64,000 bases of DNA from Kytococcus sedentarius DSM 20547. GTDB lineage: Bacteria; Actinomycetota; Actinomycetes; Actinomycetales; Dermatophilaceae. The notes below the pieces were generated by a model. The model was not told where the DNA came from and did not search any database. It saw only the letters and a program-made list of their open reading frames with translations. Shown here one piece after another: positions 52,578-62,064 of this stretch (positions within the stretch are counted from its first letter, which is position 1; each line of letters opens with the position of its first letter). The stretch lies in contig NC_013169.1 in the NCBI RefSeq assembly GCF_000023925.1, positions 1,116,001-1,180,000 on the forward strand, written 5' to 3'. The position numbers and the translations under genes are program-made.

Positions 52578-53930
52578 TCAGCCCTGCGGCTGCATGATCT
52601 CCGCGTTGCAGGAGGCGGCACCGAGCTTCTCCACGGTGCTGCTGGTGCGCTGGAAGGACTCCGGGTGCTCGGTCGGGCTCACCGGCTCGATGACGAACTT
52701 CGGCTGGGTCACGATCGTCGGCTGGTAGCTGGCCTGCTGCGTCCACCCGCCCTCGCCGTCGGCGGTGAAGGTGATGCCGGCGATCATGCCGTCCTGCACC
52801 TGCGGCGGGAAGTTGTTGGTGGGCTTCTTGCGCTGGGCCGACAGGAAGTTGCCCAAGCCGTAGAAGACCGTCTTGTCGTTGATCGTGGCGCACGGCTGCG
52901 GCAGGTGGGCGTGATGGCCGAAGATGGCGTCCACCTGGTCGCCCTTCAGCAGCTGGTTGGCCAGCTGCTCCTGCTCGGGCCGCGGCGGGATGGAGTACTC
53001 CGCGCCCCAGTGGACGACCGCGACCACCACGTCGGCGCCCTGTTCGCGGGCCTGCTTCGCCTGGGCCTCGATGCCGGCCTTCTTCTGGGCGAACCACATG
53101 TGCTTCTCCATCCACGGGTGGGAGGAGAGCTCCTCCGAGAGCCCCGCGTTGGCCACGTTGTAGGAGTAGGTCAGCACGCCCACGGTCTGGTCGCCGGCCT
53201 CGAGCAGGACGGGGTTGTCCGACCCGTCACCCTGCTGGCCGCCGGTGGGTGCCTCGGCCGGGCCGATGGGGACGACGCCCGCCTCGTCCATGAGCGCACG
53301 GGTGGCGGTGATCCCGTCGATGCCCTGGTCGAGGGTGTGGTTGTTCGCCGTGCTGCAGGCGTCGATGCCGGCCTCGGCCAGCGCGTCGGCCTGCTCGTGG
53401 GGGGTGTTGAACACCGCGATCTTGTTGCTGTTCGTCAGTCCGGTGTTGTCCGGCGAAAGGGGGGTCTCCTGGTTGCAGATCGTGACGTCCCCGCCGGCCA
53501 GCCACGGCTTCACCGGGGCGAACATGGGCGAGAAGTCGTAGCCGCCCCCGGAGCCGTTGGCCCGTGCCTGCGTGATGATGTCGCGGTGCACCAGGACGTC
53601 CCCGGTCGCCACCACGGTGAAGGACGTGCCGGCCGCCGCCGCCTCGCTCGAGCCGGAGGGGGAGGGGCTGGAATCGCCGGAGGGTTCGGCCCCACCGGAG
53701 GGGGACGCCTCGTCGGAGGCCGAGGTGCTGCCCGAGGGTGAGTTGCTGTCGGACTCGGAGGGCTCGGCCTCACCGGAGCCGGACGGCTCGTCGGCGGGGG
53801 AGCTCTCGCTGGGGGAGCCGGGCGTGTCCGGGGAGCTCGGGTCCGAGCCACTCTCACCGCTGCAGGCGGCGAGGGTGAGGCTGCCCAGCGCCGCGAGGGC
53901 CAGGGTGCGGGTGGTGACTGAGGTGTGCAT
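52578..53930 (-). CDS. CapA-like metallophosphatase-fold lipoprotein (first paralogue)
   Basis: A 450-aa exported lipoprotein (lipobox LAAC, Cys23). A Ser/Pro/Glu/Asp/Gly linker of about 75 residues leads to a PGA_cap (CapA) calcineurin-like domain: FTVVATGDVLVHRDI, GGDVTICNQETPLSP, STANNHTLDQGIDGI, VAVVHWGAEYSIPPRPEQ, AIFGHHAHLPQPC and VFYGLGNFLS. CapA is needed for poly-gamma-glutamate or capsule export; no polyglutamate synthetase genes are nearby. Many actinobacterial members have unknown substrates. It is a tandem paralogue of the next gene, 28 bp away on the same strand. Confidence 0.88.
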   Translation of the reverse strand: MHTSVTTRTLALAALGSLTLAACSGESGSDPSSPDTPGSPSESSPADEPSGSGEAEPSESDSNSPSGSTSASDEASPSGGAEPSGDSSPSPSGSSEAAAAGTSFTVVATGDVLVHRDIITQARANGSGGGYDFSPMFAPVKPWLAGGDVTICNQETPLSPDNTGLTNSNKIAVFNTPHEQADALAEAGIDACSTANNHTLDQGIDGITATRALMDEAGVVPIGPAEAPTGGQQGDGSDNPVLLEAGDQTVGVLTYSYNVANAGLSEELSSHPWMEKHMWFAQKKAGIEAQAKQAREQGADVVVAVVHWGAEYSIPPRPEQEQLANQLLKGDQVDAIFGHHAHLPQPCATINDKTVFYGLGNFLSAQRKKPTNNFPPQVQDGMIAGITFTADGEGGWTQQASYQPTIVTQPKFVIEPVSPTEHPESFQRTSSTVEKLGAASCNAEIMQPQG

Positions 53931-53958
53931 GGGTCCGTCCTGGGGTGCGGGGGAGAGG

Positions 53959-55347
53959 TCACTGGAGCAGCGTGGCGTCGCAGGCGCCGTCGCCGAGAGC
54001 GGTCATGGCCTGCACGGTCCGCTGGAACGACCTGGGGTTCACCGACGCGCTGGTCGGCTGGATCACGAAGTCGGGCCGGGTCACGAAGGTCGGCTGGTAC
54101 TCGAGCTCCTGCGACCAGGAGGCCTCGCCGTCGTCGTGCTGGGGGGTGAAGGTCCACCGCAGCAGGACGCCGTCCTGGGTGGCGGCCGGCGTCGCGGGGT
54201 AGCGGTTGGGGCCCTGCTCGGAGAGGAAGTTGCCCATGCCGTAGGCGACCGTGCGGCCGTCGATGGTCTCGCAGGGCTGGACGACGTGGGCGTGGGCCCC
54301 GGCGATGGCGTCGACGGCACCGCTGGCCAGCACGTCACGGGCGATCTCGCGCATCTCCGGCGTCGGCTGCTGCTGGTACTCCGCGCCCCAGTGCATGCCC
54401 ACCATCACGACGTCCGCACCGGCCTCGCGGGCGGCCCGGGCGTCCTCGATGATGCCGCTGGCCTGGCGACCGCGGTACAGGTGCGGGTCCATCCACGGCA
54501 GGTCGGGGTGGCTCTTCACACCCAGGCTGTTGAGGGTGTTGTAGGAGTAAGTCAGCACCCCGAGCTGGGCGTCCCCGGCGTCGAGCAGCACCGGGTGGCC
54601 CGGGCCGCCGTCGCCCGGGGGGACGGGCCCGACGGGCTCGATGCCGTTGTCCTGCAGCACCGCACGGGTCTGCTTGACCCCCTGCAGGCCCTTGTCCCAG
54701 GTGTGGTTCGAGGCGGTGTTGCACGCGTCGTAGCCGGCCTCGGCCATCGCCGTGGCCAGCTCCCGCGGGGCGTTGAACTCGAAGGTGCCGGCGCTGGCCG
54801 TCAGGTCGGTGTTGTCGGCGGACAGCGGCGTCTCCTGACCGCAGATTGCCAGGTCCGCGCCCCCGATGAGGGGGGCCACCTCGGCGAGCATCCCGCCGAA
54901 GGCGAACCCCGGGCCGGGCTCGAGGGCGTCGGCGCGTTCCTGGAGCACGAAGTGCGTGAGCATGTCGCCGGTCGTCACCACCGTGAACGACTCGGCCGGG
55001 GCCCCGCCGGGGTCCTCGGAGGCAGGGCCCGAGGTGGCGTCGGGGGAGGGGGACTCGGATTCCGGGGACTCGGAGGTGGACCCTTCCGACTCCGACTCGG
55101 GGGACTCAGAGGACCCGGACCCGGGGGGCTCGGACCCAGCGGACTCCGACTCCGCGGACGTGGCGCTCTCGGGGGCCGCCCCTGACTCGTCGGCCCCGCT
55201 GCTGCTGGCCGGGGACTCGGCGGCGGACGTCCCCGAGCTCGGGTCCTCGGCGGACTCCTGGCCGGAGCACGCGGTCAGGACCAGCGTGCTCGCGACCAGT
55301 GCGGCCGCCGCCCGCCCGGTGCGCTGGTGTGCTGTGTGTCTGTGCAT
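53959..55347 (-). CDS. CapA-like metallophosphatase-fold lipoprotein (second paralogue)
   Basis: A 462-aa lipoprotein (lipobox LTAC, Cys27) with a Ser/Glu/Pro linker of about 90 residues (repeated SES/PES units) and a PGA_cap domain: FTVVTTGDMLTHFVLQ, GADLAICGQETPLSADN, NTASNHTWDKGLQGV, VVMVGMHWGAEYQQQPTPEM, AIAGAHAHVVQPC and VAYGMGNFLSEQ. Metal-binding residues expected for the fold are kept. It shares architecture and C-terminal SFQRT with its neighbour, pointing to tandem duplication. AAGGGGGGA precedes ATG. Confidence 0.88.
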   Translation of the reverse strand: MHRHTAHQRTGRAAAALVASTLVLTACSGQESAEDPSSGTSAAESPASSSGADESGAAPESATSAESESAGSEPPGSGSSESPESESEGSTSESPESESPSPDATSGPASEDPGGAPAESFTVVTTGDMLTHFVLQERADALEPGPGFAFGGMLAEVAPLIGGADLAICGQETPLSADNTDLTASAGTFEFNAPRELATAMAEAGYDACNTASNHTWDKGLQGVKQTRAVLQDNGIEPVGPVPPGDGGPGHPVLLDAGDAQLGVLTYSYNTLNSLGVKSHPDLPWMDPHLYRGRQASGIIEDARAAREAGADVVMVGMHWGAEYQQQPTPEMREIARDVLASGAVDAIAGAHAHVVQPCETIDGRTVAYGMGNFLSEQGPNRYPATPAATQDGVLLRWTFTPQHDDGEASWSQELEYQPTFVTRPDFVIQPTSASVNPRSFQRTVQAMTALGDGACDATLLQ

Positions 55348-55365
55348 GGTTCCCCCCTTGGGGCC

Positions 55366-56304
55366 TCAGTCGCCTGCGGAGTCGTCGGTCGCCGGCACTG
55401 CTGGCGTCGTGTGCTCGTTCCAGTCCATCTGCAGCCCGGTGGCCGTCCCCAACAGGGAGGTCAGCAGGTGCACGTGCTTCGCGTCGCCGGCGTTCTCGCG
55501 GATCTGGCCGCGGAGCTCGGCGCTCCACGCATCGAGGAAGTGCATGAAGCGGTCGGCGCGGTTCTCGCGGTCCATCACCTCGCGCGGCATCTGGTAGGCG
55601 ACCTCCTGCTCCGGGCCCGCGGTCCCGGCGAGGTTGTCGACCACGCGCCGGATGTCCTGCAGGTGGCCGATGTTGCGCAGGCTGCGCTTGCGGGCGTCGG
55701 CGGCGAGGCGGGTGGTGAGCACCTGCATCGCCCAGGTGACCTCGTGGAGGCCCTCGATGGTGGTCGCGGCCTGTGCGGCGGCGTCGTTCGGCACCGAGGG
55801 CAGCGCGCCGCGGGGGTCGATCACGTGGGAGGCGCCGATCCACCAGGCGACCATGTCGCTGGCCAGGCCGAGGTCGTCCCCGGCCTCGTGCAGCCGGGGC
55901 AGCATCGCGTCCGCGGAGGCCAGCAGCGCCCGGGCGACGTCGCCGTTCACGCGGGGCTGGAGCACCTTCTCCGGGTCGATCGTGACCGCGCCGGTGATCC
56001 CGCGCAGGTGGAGCACCTGCTCCTGCAGTCCCTCGGTGACCCACCGGGTCCGTGAGCCGTGGGCCAGGGAGGTGCGCATGGCGTAGCGGGCGCCGCTCTG
56101 GACCAGGCGCAGTGCCGTGCGGGGGTCCTCGTCCTCCCGCGGCGGGTGCTCGTCGCTCTCGAGGTGCACCCCGCAGCCGCTCAGGCCTGCGGGCAGGGCG
56201 ACGCCCAGCACGGCGGCGCGTGCCCAAGCACGACGGCTGATCCCCTCACCATCGGTGGGGGAGTCGTGGTGGGGGCGCGGGTCTCGACGCGGGCGCAGGC
56301 TCAT
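55366..56304 (-). CDS. Uncharacterised Tat-type lipoprotein upstream of the CapA pair
   Basis: A 312-aa protein with a twin-arginine-like signal (SRRAWARAAVLGVAL) and lipobox LSGC (Cys44), so probably exported folded and anchored. The mature part is largely alpha-helical and rich in Ala/Arg/Asp, with GSRTRWVTEGLQEQVLHLR, GASHVIDPRGALP and HVHLLTSLLGTATGLQMDW; I recognise no family. From its place beside rimP it may be related to actinobacterial ferritin-like DUF4439 proteins, but I cannot confirm that. ATG 56304 has GAGG upstream; longer frames overlap rimP. First gene of a three-gene reverse operon (gaps 18 and 28 bp). Confidence 0.78.
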   Translation of the reverse strand: MSLRPRRDPRPHHDSPTDGEGISRRAWARAAVLGVALPAGLSGCGVHLESDEHPPREDEDPRTALRLVQSGARYAMRTSLAHGSRTRWVTEGLQEQVLHLRGITGAVTIDPEKVLQPRVNGDVARALLASADAMLPRLHEAGDDLGLASDMVAWWIGASHVIDPRGALPSVPNDAAAQAATTIEGLHEVTWAMQVLTTRLAADARKRSLRNIGHLQDIRRVVDNLAGTAGPEQEVAYQMPREVMDRENRADRFMHFLDAWSAELRGQIRENAGDAKHVHLLTSLLGTATGLQMDWNEHTTPAVPATDDSAGD

Positions 56305-56372
56305 CACGCCTCGATGATGACACGGGGGGCGTTCGGCCGGGTGCCGGCTCGCCCGGGGGCCACCTTGGTCGC

Positions 56373-56378
56373 TACGAT
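56373..56378 (+). promoter_or_regulatory. Candidate -10 box TACGAT of the rimP-nusA-infB operon
   Basis: TANNNT hexamer about 84 bp before rimP in the divergent gap to the Tat lipoprotein. No matching -35 is evident. Confidence 0.45.
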
Positions 56379-56461
56379 GCTGGCCACAATTCGGCGCCCG
56401 CGCGGCGCCGAGCATCCGACTCGAGAACAGCCGCCCACCGGCGGCCCACCAGGAGGCCCCC

Positions 56462-56944
56462 GTGACACTGCAGGAACGCACCGAACGGGTGTGGGAACTG
56501 TCGAGCGCGGCAGTGGCCCCCCTCGGCCTCGAGGTGCCCGACGTCGTGATCACCCCGGCGGGCAAGCGCTCGGTCGTGCGCGTGCTGGTGGAACCGGCCC
56601 TGCCGGTCGACGACGCCGGCGACACGGTCCTGGAACCCATCACCCTGGACCAGGTCGCCGAGGCGACCGAGCTGGTGAGCACCGGCATCGACGCCGACGA
56701 CCCCTTCGGGGAGCAGCCCTACACGCTCGAGGTCAGCTCGCCGGGCGTCGACCGCCCCCTGACCTCCCTCGAGCACTTCCGCCGCGCCGTCGGCCGGCGC
56801 GTGGAGTTCCGCCCGCTGGAGGGCGAGCCCTTCACCGAGCGCATCACCCGCGTCGCCGAGGAGCAGATCGTCCTGGAGGACGGGCGCGCGCTGTCCCTGG
56901 CCGAGGCCGGCACCGGTCAGGTGCAGGTCGAGTTCCGCCGCTGA
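56462..56944 (+). CDS. rimP: Ribosome maturation factor RimP
   Basis: RimP promotes 30S assembly around S12. The 160-aa protein has an N-terminal alpha-beta domain ([40 protein letters not shown]) and a C-terminal Sm-like domain. [10 protein letters not shown] is the diagnostic motif. GTG start with AGGAGG just upstream. First gene of rimP-nusA-ylxR-infB. Confidence 0.95.
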   Translation: MTLQERTERVWELSSAAVAPLGLEVPDVVITPAGKRSVVRVLVEPALPVDDAGDTVLEPITLDQVAEATELVSTGIDADDPFGEQPYTLEVSSPGVDRPLTSLEHFRRAVGRRVEFRPLEGEPFTERITRVAEEQIVLEDGRALSLAEAGTGQVQVEFRR

Positions 56945-56996
56945 GATCGGCACCCCAGTCCATCGCCCCCGCGGGGGCATCTGCGAGGAGAAGAAC

Positions 56997-58070
56997 ATGA
57001 AGATCGACATGGCAGTGCTCCGTGAGGTGGAGCGCGAGCGCGAGATCCCGCTGGACGTCCTGGTCCCGGCGCTCGAGACCGCGCTGCTGCAGGCGTACCA
57101 GCACGAGGCCGGTGGCCGCCGCAACGCCCGGGTCGAGCTCGACCGGCGCAGCGGACAGGTCGTGGTCTGGGCCCGCGAGGACGCCCCGGTCCTGGAGGAC
57201 GGGACGCGCGGTGAGGCCGGCCCCGAGTTCGACGACACCCCGGAGGACTTCGGCCGCATCGGTGCCTTCACCGTGCGCCAGGTGATCCGCCAGCGCCTGC
57301 GCGACCTCGAGGACGAGGCCGTGCTCGGGGACTTCAAGGGCAAGGAGGGCGACATCGTCGCGGGGGTCATCCAGCAGAGCAACGACCCCCACGCCATCCA
57401 CGTGGACCTCGGCACGGTCGAGGGACTCCTGGGCACCTCCGAGCAGGTGCCGCTGGAGGACTACAAGCACGGCGACCGGATCCGCTGCTACGTGATCCAC
57501 GCCAAGCGCGGCATGAAGGGCCCCCTGATCGGCCTGAGCCGCACGCACCCCAACCTGGTGCGCAAGCTCTTCGCCCTCGAGGTGCCAGAGGTTGCCGACG
57601 GGACCGTGCGCATCGAGTCGATCGCCCGCGAGGCGGGGCACCGTTCGAAGATGGCCGTGCGCGCCACCCAGCCGGGCGTGAACGCCAAGGGCTCCTGCAT
57701 CGGTCCGATGGGGGGTCGCGTGCGGGCGGTGATGAACGAGCTCCAGGGCGAGAAGATCGACATCGTCGACTACGACGACGACCCGCGGAAGTTCGTGGCC
57801 GCCGCCCTCTCGCCCGCCAAGGTGACCTCGGTCACGGTGGTGGACGAGAAGACGCGCTCCGCGCGGGTGACCGTGCCGGCCCACCAGCTCTCCCTGGCCA
57901 TCGGCAAGGAGGGCCAGAATGCTCGTCTGGCTGCTCGCCTGACCGGCTGGCGCATCGACATCCAGCCCGACCACACGGCGGACGAGGCCGGTTCCATTGG
58001 CGCCGTCTCGGCCGATCCGTCGGGTGCCGTGGCGCGCCCGGGGTCGGCTCCCGACGGCTCGCAGGGTTAG
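56997..58070 (+). CDS. nusA: Transcription termination/antitermination factor NusA
   Basis: NusA binds RNA polymerase and modulates pausing, termination and antitermination. The 357-aa short-form protein (no C-terminal acidic repeats) has an N-terminal polymerase-binding domain, an S1 domain (about 115-180; [20 protein letters not shown]), KH1 ([26 protein letters not shown] split) and KH2 ([21 protein letters not shown]). The final 30 residues are unconserved. AGGAGAAGAAC precedes ATG. The stop abuts ylxR. Confidence 0.97.
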   Translation: MKIDMAVLREVEREREIPLDVLVPALETALLQAYQHEAGGRRNARVELDRRSGQVVVWAREDAPVLEDGTRGEAGPEFDDTPEDFGRIGAFTVRQVIRQRLRDLEDEAVLGDFKGKEGDIVAGVIQQSNDPHAIHVDLGTVEGLLGTSEQVPLEDYKHGDRIRCYVIHAKRGMKGPLIGLSRTHPNLVRKLFALEVPEVADGTVRIESIAREAGHRSKMAVRATQPGVNAKGSCIGPMGGRVRAVMNELQGEKIDIVDYDDDPRKFVAAALSPAKVTSVTVVDEKTRSARVTVPAHQLSLAIGKEGQNARLAARLTGWRIDIQPDHTADEAGSIGAVSADPSGAVARPGSAPDGSQG

Positions 58071-58071
58071 A

Positions 58072-58512
58072 ATGGGTGGCCCTGCGGGTCCGCCCGCCGC
58101 CCCTGAGCCCCCCGGCCCTGCCGTGGGGACTCGAGCACAGCGCCCGGTGCGAACCTGCATCGGGTGCCGCGGCAAGGCCCCGTCGGACGCCCTCGTGCGC
58201 CTCGTCGCGCTCCCGCCCACCTCGGCCCAGGCCGAGGTCCACGGAGTGCGTGGCGACCACGAGGACCGGACCCCCGGCCGGTCCGGGACCCGTGTGGTCC
58301 TGGACCCGGTGCGCAGGTTGCCCGGGCGTGGAGCCCATCTCCACCCCGACGGCGCCTGCGTGGAGCGCGCCGTGCAGCGGCGCGCGATCCCGAGAGCCCT
58401 GCGGCTCCCGGGCAACGTCGATCTCTCCGAGGTCATCAAGTGGGCCGACCGGCTCACGGCTCGGACGGACAGACGAGAGGAACTGGACATGGAAGCGGGA
58501 CACACGCGATGA
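58072..58512 (+). CDS. ylxR: YlxR/RnpM family RNA-binding protein
   Basis: A 146-aa YlxR protein. RTCIGCRGKAPSDALVRLV is the family motif; the C-terminal half has GRGAHLHPDGACVERAVQRRA. B. subtilis and related YlxR/RnpM binds RNase P RNA and modulates its activity. A loop of about 20 residues (about 85-105) is an insertion. ATG 58072 starts one base after the nusA stop. The gene stop is TGA inside ATGA, which starts the first of three mini-ORFs before infB. Confidence 0.9.
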   Translation: MGGPAGPPAAPEPPGPAVGTRAQRPVRTCIGCRGKAPSDALVRLVALPPTSAQAEVHGVRGDHEDRTPGRSGTRVVLDPVRRLPGRGAHLHPDGACVERAVQRRAIPRALRLPGNVDLSEVIKWADRLTARTDRREELDMEAGHTR

Positions 58513-58551
58513 GCACCCGATGAGTACTCAGCGATGAGCACCCAGTACTGA
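58509..58551 (+). other. Chain of three overlapping mini-ORFs between ylxR and infB
   Basis: Directly at the ylxR stop, ATG 58509 encodes M-S-T-R and stops at 58521-58523. ATG 58520 encodes M-S-T-Q-R and stops at 58535-58537. ATG 58534 encodes M-S-T-Q-Y and stops at 58549-58551. Each ATG overlaps the previous stop as ATGA. The DNA is an imperfect repeat (ATGAGCACC, ATGAGTACT, ATGAGCACC, spacings 11 and 14). infB starts 42 bp later. Translation of the mini-ORFs is not proven; they could be remnants of a slipped repeat or a reinitiation relay. Confidence 0.5.
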
Positions 58552-58592
58552 CCCCGGCCCCGCCTGCCTGGCGAGGGCCAGACAGGAGAAAC

Positions 58593-61502
58593 GTGGCAAA
58601 GCTCAGGGTTCACGAGCTCGCAAAGGAGCTCGGAGTCACCAGCAAGGAACTGCTGGCTCACCTGAAGGAACAGGGCGAATTCGTCAAGTCGGCATCGTCG
58701 ACCGTCGAGGCCCCCGTCGTGCGCAAGGTGCGCGACAACCCCCCTGCCGGTGCGCAGGCGACTGACGCCGCCCCGGCCAAGGGCGCGGAGAAGAAGGGCG
58801 CCCCGGAGCAGGCCGCCGCCAAGCCGGCGGCCAAGCCCGGCGCCAAGCCGGGTGCGCCGACGCCGGGGAGCGCGGCCCAGAAGGCCGGGGCACCGACTCC
58901 CGGTCCGAAGCCTGGCCAGAAGCCCGGCCCGGCGAAGGCCGACCGGGCGCCTGCACCCTCTGCAGACGCCGCGCCCTCGCCCCGTGGGAACGCCCCGACC
59001 CCCGGTGCCCCGGCGGCCCCGGGCCGTTCGTCCGGCCCCACGTCGGCGACGCCGGCCCCCAGTGAGGGCTCCGCCGCCGCGCGGCAGGCCTCCCAGGACG
59101 CCCCGGCGCGGTCGCAGAAGCCGGCCCCCACCCCGGGCCCGGCCCCGAGCCCGAAGTCCGCACGTCCGGGCAACAACCCGTTCGCGCCCAGCCAGGGCAT
59201 GCCCAAGCCGGGCAGTGCCCGGGGCGCGGGCAAGCCGGGCGCGCCGCGTCCGGGCAACAACCCCTTCGCCCCGAGCCAGGGCATGCCCAAGCCGGGCAGT
59301 GCCCGGGGCGTCGGCAAGCCCGGTGGCGACCGCCGTCAGGGTGCACCCGGTGCGCCCGGCGAGCGTCGTCCGGCCGAGGGCGCGACGCCGGGACCCCGTC
59401 CCGGTGGCGGCCCCCGTCCCAATCCGAACATGATGCCGGGCAAGGCCGCCGTGCCGCGTCCCGGTGAGCGTCCGCAGCGGGGCCGTGGTGGCCCCGGCGG
59501 CGGTCCCGGTGGCGGTCCGCGTCCCGCGGGCGGCATGGGCCCCCGCGGCGGTCGTGGCGGTCGCGGTGGCACCCAGGGTGCCTTCGGTCGCGGCGGCGGC
59601 AAGCGCAAGGCCCGCAAGTCGAAGCGCGCCAAGCGCGCCGAGTTCGAGCAGATGCAGGCACCCTCCATCGGAGGTGTGCAGGTTCCCCGCGGTGACGGTT
59701 CGACCGTCATCAAGGTGCGCCGTGGCTCGTCCCTCACGGACTTCGCGGACAAGATCAACGCGAACCCGGCCTCGCTGGTGACGGTGCTCTTCCACCTCGG
59801 TGAGATGGCCACCGCCACGCAGTCCCTCGACGAGGACACCTTCGGTGTGCTCGGTTCGGAGCTGGGCTACGACATCCAGGTCGTCTCCCCCGAGGAGGAG
59901 GAGGCCGAGCTGTTCAGCGCCTTCAACATCGACCTGGAGGCCGAGGAGGCCGCCGAGTCCGCGGAGGACCTGCTGCCGCGTCCGCCGGTCGTGACCGTCA
60001 TGGGTCACGTCGACCACGGTAAGACGCGCCTGCTGGACGCCATCCGCAACGCGGACACCGGTGGCAGCGAGGCCGGTGGCATCACGCAGCACATCGGTGC
60101 CTACCAGGTGCACACCGAGCACGAGGGCGAGCACCGTGCACTGACCTTCATCGACACCCCGGGTCACGAGGCGTTCACCGCCATGCGTGCCCGTGGTGCC
60201 AAGGTCACCGACATCGCGATCCTCGTGGTCGCGGCCGACGACGGTGTGATGCCGCAGACGATCGAGGCGCTCAACCACGCCAAGGCAGCCGACGTGCCGA
60301 TCGTGGTCGCGGTCAACAAGGTGGACGTGCCGGGGGCCAACCCGGGCAAGGTCCGCCAGCAGCTGACCGAGTACGAGCTGATCGCCGAGGAGTACGGCGG
60401 CGACGTGATGTTCGTGGACGTCTCGGCCAAGCAGGGGCAGAACATCGACTCCCTGCTCGAGGCCGTGCTGCTGACCGCCGACGCGGCCCTGGAGCTGCGG
60501 GCTAACCCGGACAAGGACGCCCGCGGTGTGGCCATCGAGGCGAACCTCGACCGTGGCCGTGGTGCCGTGGCGACCGTCCTGGTCACCTCGGGAACCCTGC
60601 GCGTCGGGGACGCCATCGTCTCGGGTTCGGCCTACGGCCGTGTCCGCGCGATGCTCGACGAGCACGGGAACAACGTCGAGGAGGCCCTGCCCTCCCGTCC
60701 CGTGCAGGTGCTGGGCATGGACTCCGTGGCCCGCGCCGGTGACACCTTCGTGGTGGCGCCGGACGACCGGACCGCCCGCCAGATCGCCGAGAAGCGTGAG
60801 GCTGCGGACCGTCAGGCCTCGCTGGCCAAGGCCCGCAAGCGCATCAGCCTCGAGGACCTCAACGAGGCCCTCGCCAAGGGCAAGGTGGAGACCCTCAACC
60901 TCATCCTCAAGGGTGACGTGTCGGGTTCTGTCGAGGCCCTGGAGGACGCGCTGCTGCAGCTGGACGTCGGCGAGGAGGTCGACCTGCGGATCATCGACCG
61001 CGGTGTCGGCGCCATCACGATGAACAACATCAACCTCGCCGTCGCCTCCGACGCGATCATCCTCGGCTTCAACGTGCGGGCTGAGGGCCAGAACGCGGAC
61101 TACGCCGAGCGCGAGGGCGTGGAGATCCGGTACTACTCGGTCATCTACCAGGCGATCGAGGACATCGAGAACGCCCTCAAGGGCATGCTCAAGCCGGAGT
61201 ACGAGGAGGTGGAGACCGGGTCCGCCGAGATCCGCGAGGTCTTCCGCTCCTCCAAGTTCGGCAACATCGCCGGTTCGATCGTGCGCTCGGGCGTCATCAC
61301 CCGTGGCTCCAAGGCGCGCATCACCCGCGATGGGGTGGTCCTCACCGAGGGCCTCGAGCTCACCGGCCTGCGTCGTTTCAAGGACGACGTCACCGAGGTG
61401 CGCGAGGGCTTCGAGTGCGGTATCAACCTCGGCACGTTCAACGACGTGCAGGAGGGTGACCTCATCACCACCTACGAGATGCGTGAGAAGCCGCGCGACT
61501 GA
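58593..61502 (+). CDS. infB: Translation initiation factor IF-2
   Basis: IF-2 is the GTPase that places initiator tRNA. The 969-aa protein has an N-terminal IF2N domain ([22 protein letters not shown]), a Pro/Gly/Ala/Lys-rich disordered region of about 300 residues with a 28-residue direct repeat, a second IF2N-like part, then the G domain: GHVDHGKT at 471-478, DTPGHE at 521-526 and NKVD at 575-578, and C-terminal beta domains. GTG start with CAGGAGAA. Upstream CTGGC...GCCAG can form a small stem at 58568-58581. Confidence 0.97.
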   Translation: MAKLRVHELAKELGVTSKELLAHLKEQGEFVKSASSTVEAPVVRKVRDNPPAGAQATDAAPAKGAEKKGAPEQAAAKPAAKPGAKPGAPTPGSAAQKAGAPTPGPKPGQKPGPAKADRAPAPSADAAPSPRGNAPTPGAPAAPGRSSGPTSATPAPSEGSAAARQASQDAPARSQKPAPTPGPAPSPKSARPGNNPFAPSQGMPKPGSARGAGKPGAPRPGNNPFAPSQGMPKPGSARGVGKPGGDRRQGAPGAPGERRPAEGATPGPRPGGGPRPNPNMMPGKAAVPRPGERPQRGRGGPGGGPGGGPRPAGGMGPRGGRGGRGGTQGAFGRGGGKRKARKSKRAKRAEFEQMQAPSIGGVQVPRGDGSTVIKVRRGSSLTDFADKINANPASLVTVLFHLGEMATATQSLDEDTFGVLGSELGYDIQVVSPEEEEAELFSAFNIDLEAEEAAESAEDLLPRPPVVTVMGHVDHGKTRLLDAIRNADTGGSEAGGITQHIGAYQVHTEHEGEHRALTFIDTPGHEAFTAMRARGAKVTDIAILVVAADDGVMPQTIEALNHAKAADVPIVVAVNKVDVPGANPGKVRQQLTEYELIAEEYGGDVMFVDVSAKQGQNIDSLLEAVLLTADAALELRANPDKDARGVAIEANLDRGRGAVATVLVTSGTLRVGDAIVSGSAYGRVRAMLDEHGNNVEEALPSRPVQVLGMDSVARAGDTFVVAPDDRTARQIAEKREAADRQASLAKARKRISLEDLNEALAKGKVETLNLILKGDVSGSVEALEDALLQLDVGEEVDLRIIDRGVGAITMNNINLAVASDAIILGFNVRAEGQNADYAEREGVEIRYYSVIYQAIEDIENALKGMLKPEYEEVETGSAEIREVFRSSKFGNIAGSIVRSGVITRGSKARITRDGVVLTEGLELTGLRRFKDDVTEVREGFECGINLGTFNDVQEGDLITTYEMREKPRD
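59163..59330 (+). repeat. 84-bp direct repeat in infB
   Basis: Two adjacent copies (59163-59246 and 59247-59330) encode [17 protein letters not shown] plus flanking Gly/Arg/Lys residues. Period is 84 bp, 28 residues, so frame is kept. This [10 protein letters not shown] unit is common in actinobacterial IF-2. Confidence 0.85.
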
Positions 61503-61521
61503 CGCGCAGCACGCCTGATCG

Positions 61522-61556
61522 CCGCAGGGCCGCACCCACCGGGTGCGGCCCTGCGG
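61522..61556 (+). terminator. 16-bp hairpin terminator after infB
   Basis: Perfect 16-bp stem (61522-61537 / 61541-61556) with a 3-nt loop, 19 bp after infB. It closes the rimP-nusA-ylxR-infB operon. Confidence 0.85.
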
Positions 61557-61573
61557 CCGGTCAGGGCCCTCGC

Positions 61574-61579
61574 CTAGGC
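61574..61579 (+). promoter_or_regulatory. -10 box TAGGCT upstream of rbfA
   Basis: TAGGCT lies just downstream of the infB terminator; a transcript from here would have a leader of about 40 nt before rbfA. Confidence 0.5.
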
Positions 61580-61625
61580 TGGGTCCCCACGTCACTGTCA
61601 GAACTCCCGGAAGTAGGTGTGCCCC

Positions 61626-62057
61626 ATGGCAGACCCCGCACGCGCCCGCAAGATCGCCGACCGCATCCGTGACCTGCTCGCGGAGAACCTCGCGGCGGTC
61701 GTCAAGGACCCGGACCTGGGCATGGTGACCATCACGGACACCCGGGTGACGCCCGACCTGCAGCAGGCCACCGTGTTCTGGACGGTCCTGGGTGACGAGG
61801 ACCAGCGCGAGAAGTCGGCCGAGCTGCTCCAGCGCCACCGGGGCAAGCTGCGCACCCTCATCGGCAAGGGGTTGGGCATCCGGCTCACGCCCTCCCTGGA
61901 ATTCGTGCACGACGCCCTGCCCGAGGACGCCGCGCACCTGGAGGACGTGCTGCGCCGCGCCAAGGAGGAGGACGAGCGGCGCGCCGCCGAGAACGCCGGC
62001 GCGCAGTACGCCGCCGGCGAGGACCCCTACAAGAAGCCGGCGGATGAGGAGCAGTGA
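61626..62057 (+). CDS. rbfA: Ribosome-binding factor A
   Basis: RbfA is a cold-shock 30S maturation factor of KH-like fold. The 143-aa protein has ARKIADRIRDLLAENLAAVV, DLGMVTITDTRVTPDLQQATVFWTVLG and LRTLIGKGLGIRLTPSLEFVHD. The C-terminus is acidic and basic low complexity. ATG 61626 fits the conserved MADPARARK start; GTG 61617 is the alternative. It overlaps nothing; truB follows in 7 bp. Confidence 0.95.
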   Translation: MADPARARKIADRIRDLLAENLAAVVKDPDLGMVTITDTRVTPDLQQATVFWTVLGDEDQREKSAELLQRHRGKLRTLIGKGLGIRLTPSLEFVHDALPEDAAHLEDVLRRAKEEDERRAAENAGAQYAAGEDPYKKPADEEQ

Positions 62058-62064
62058 GGCCCCG

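Noticed and set aside
58068-58073. TAGAAT at the nusA stop as a leaderless promoter for ylxR
   Set aside because: No ATG or GTG in the ylxR frame lies 6-7 bases downstream. It could still be an internal promoter for infB, but evidence is too thin.
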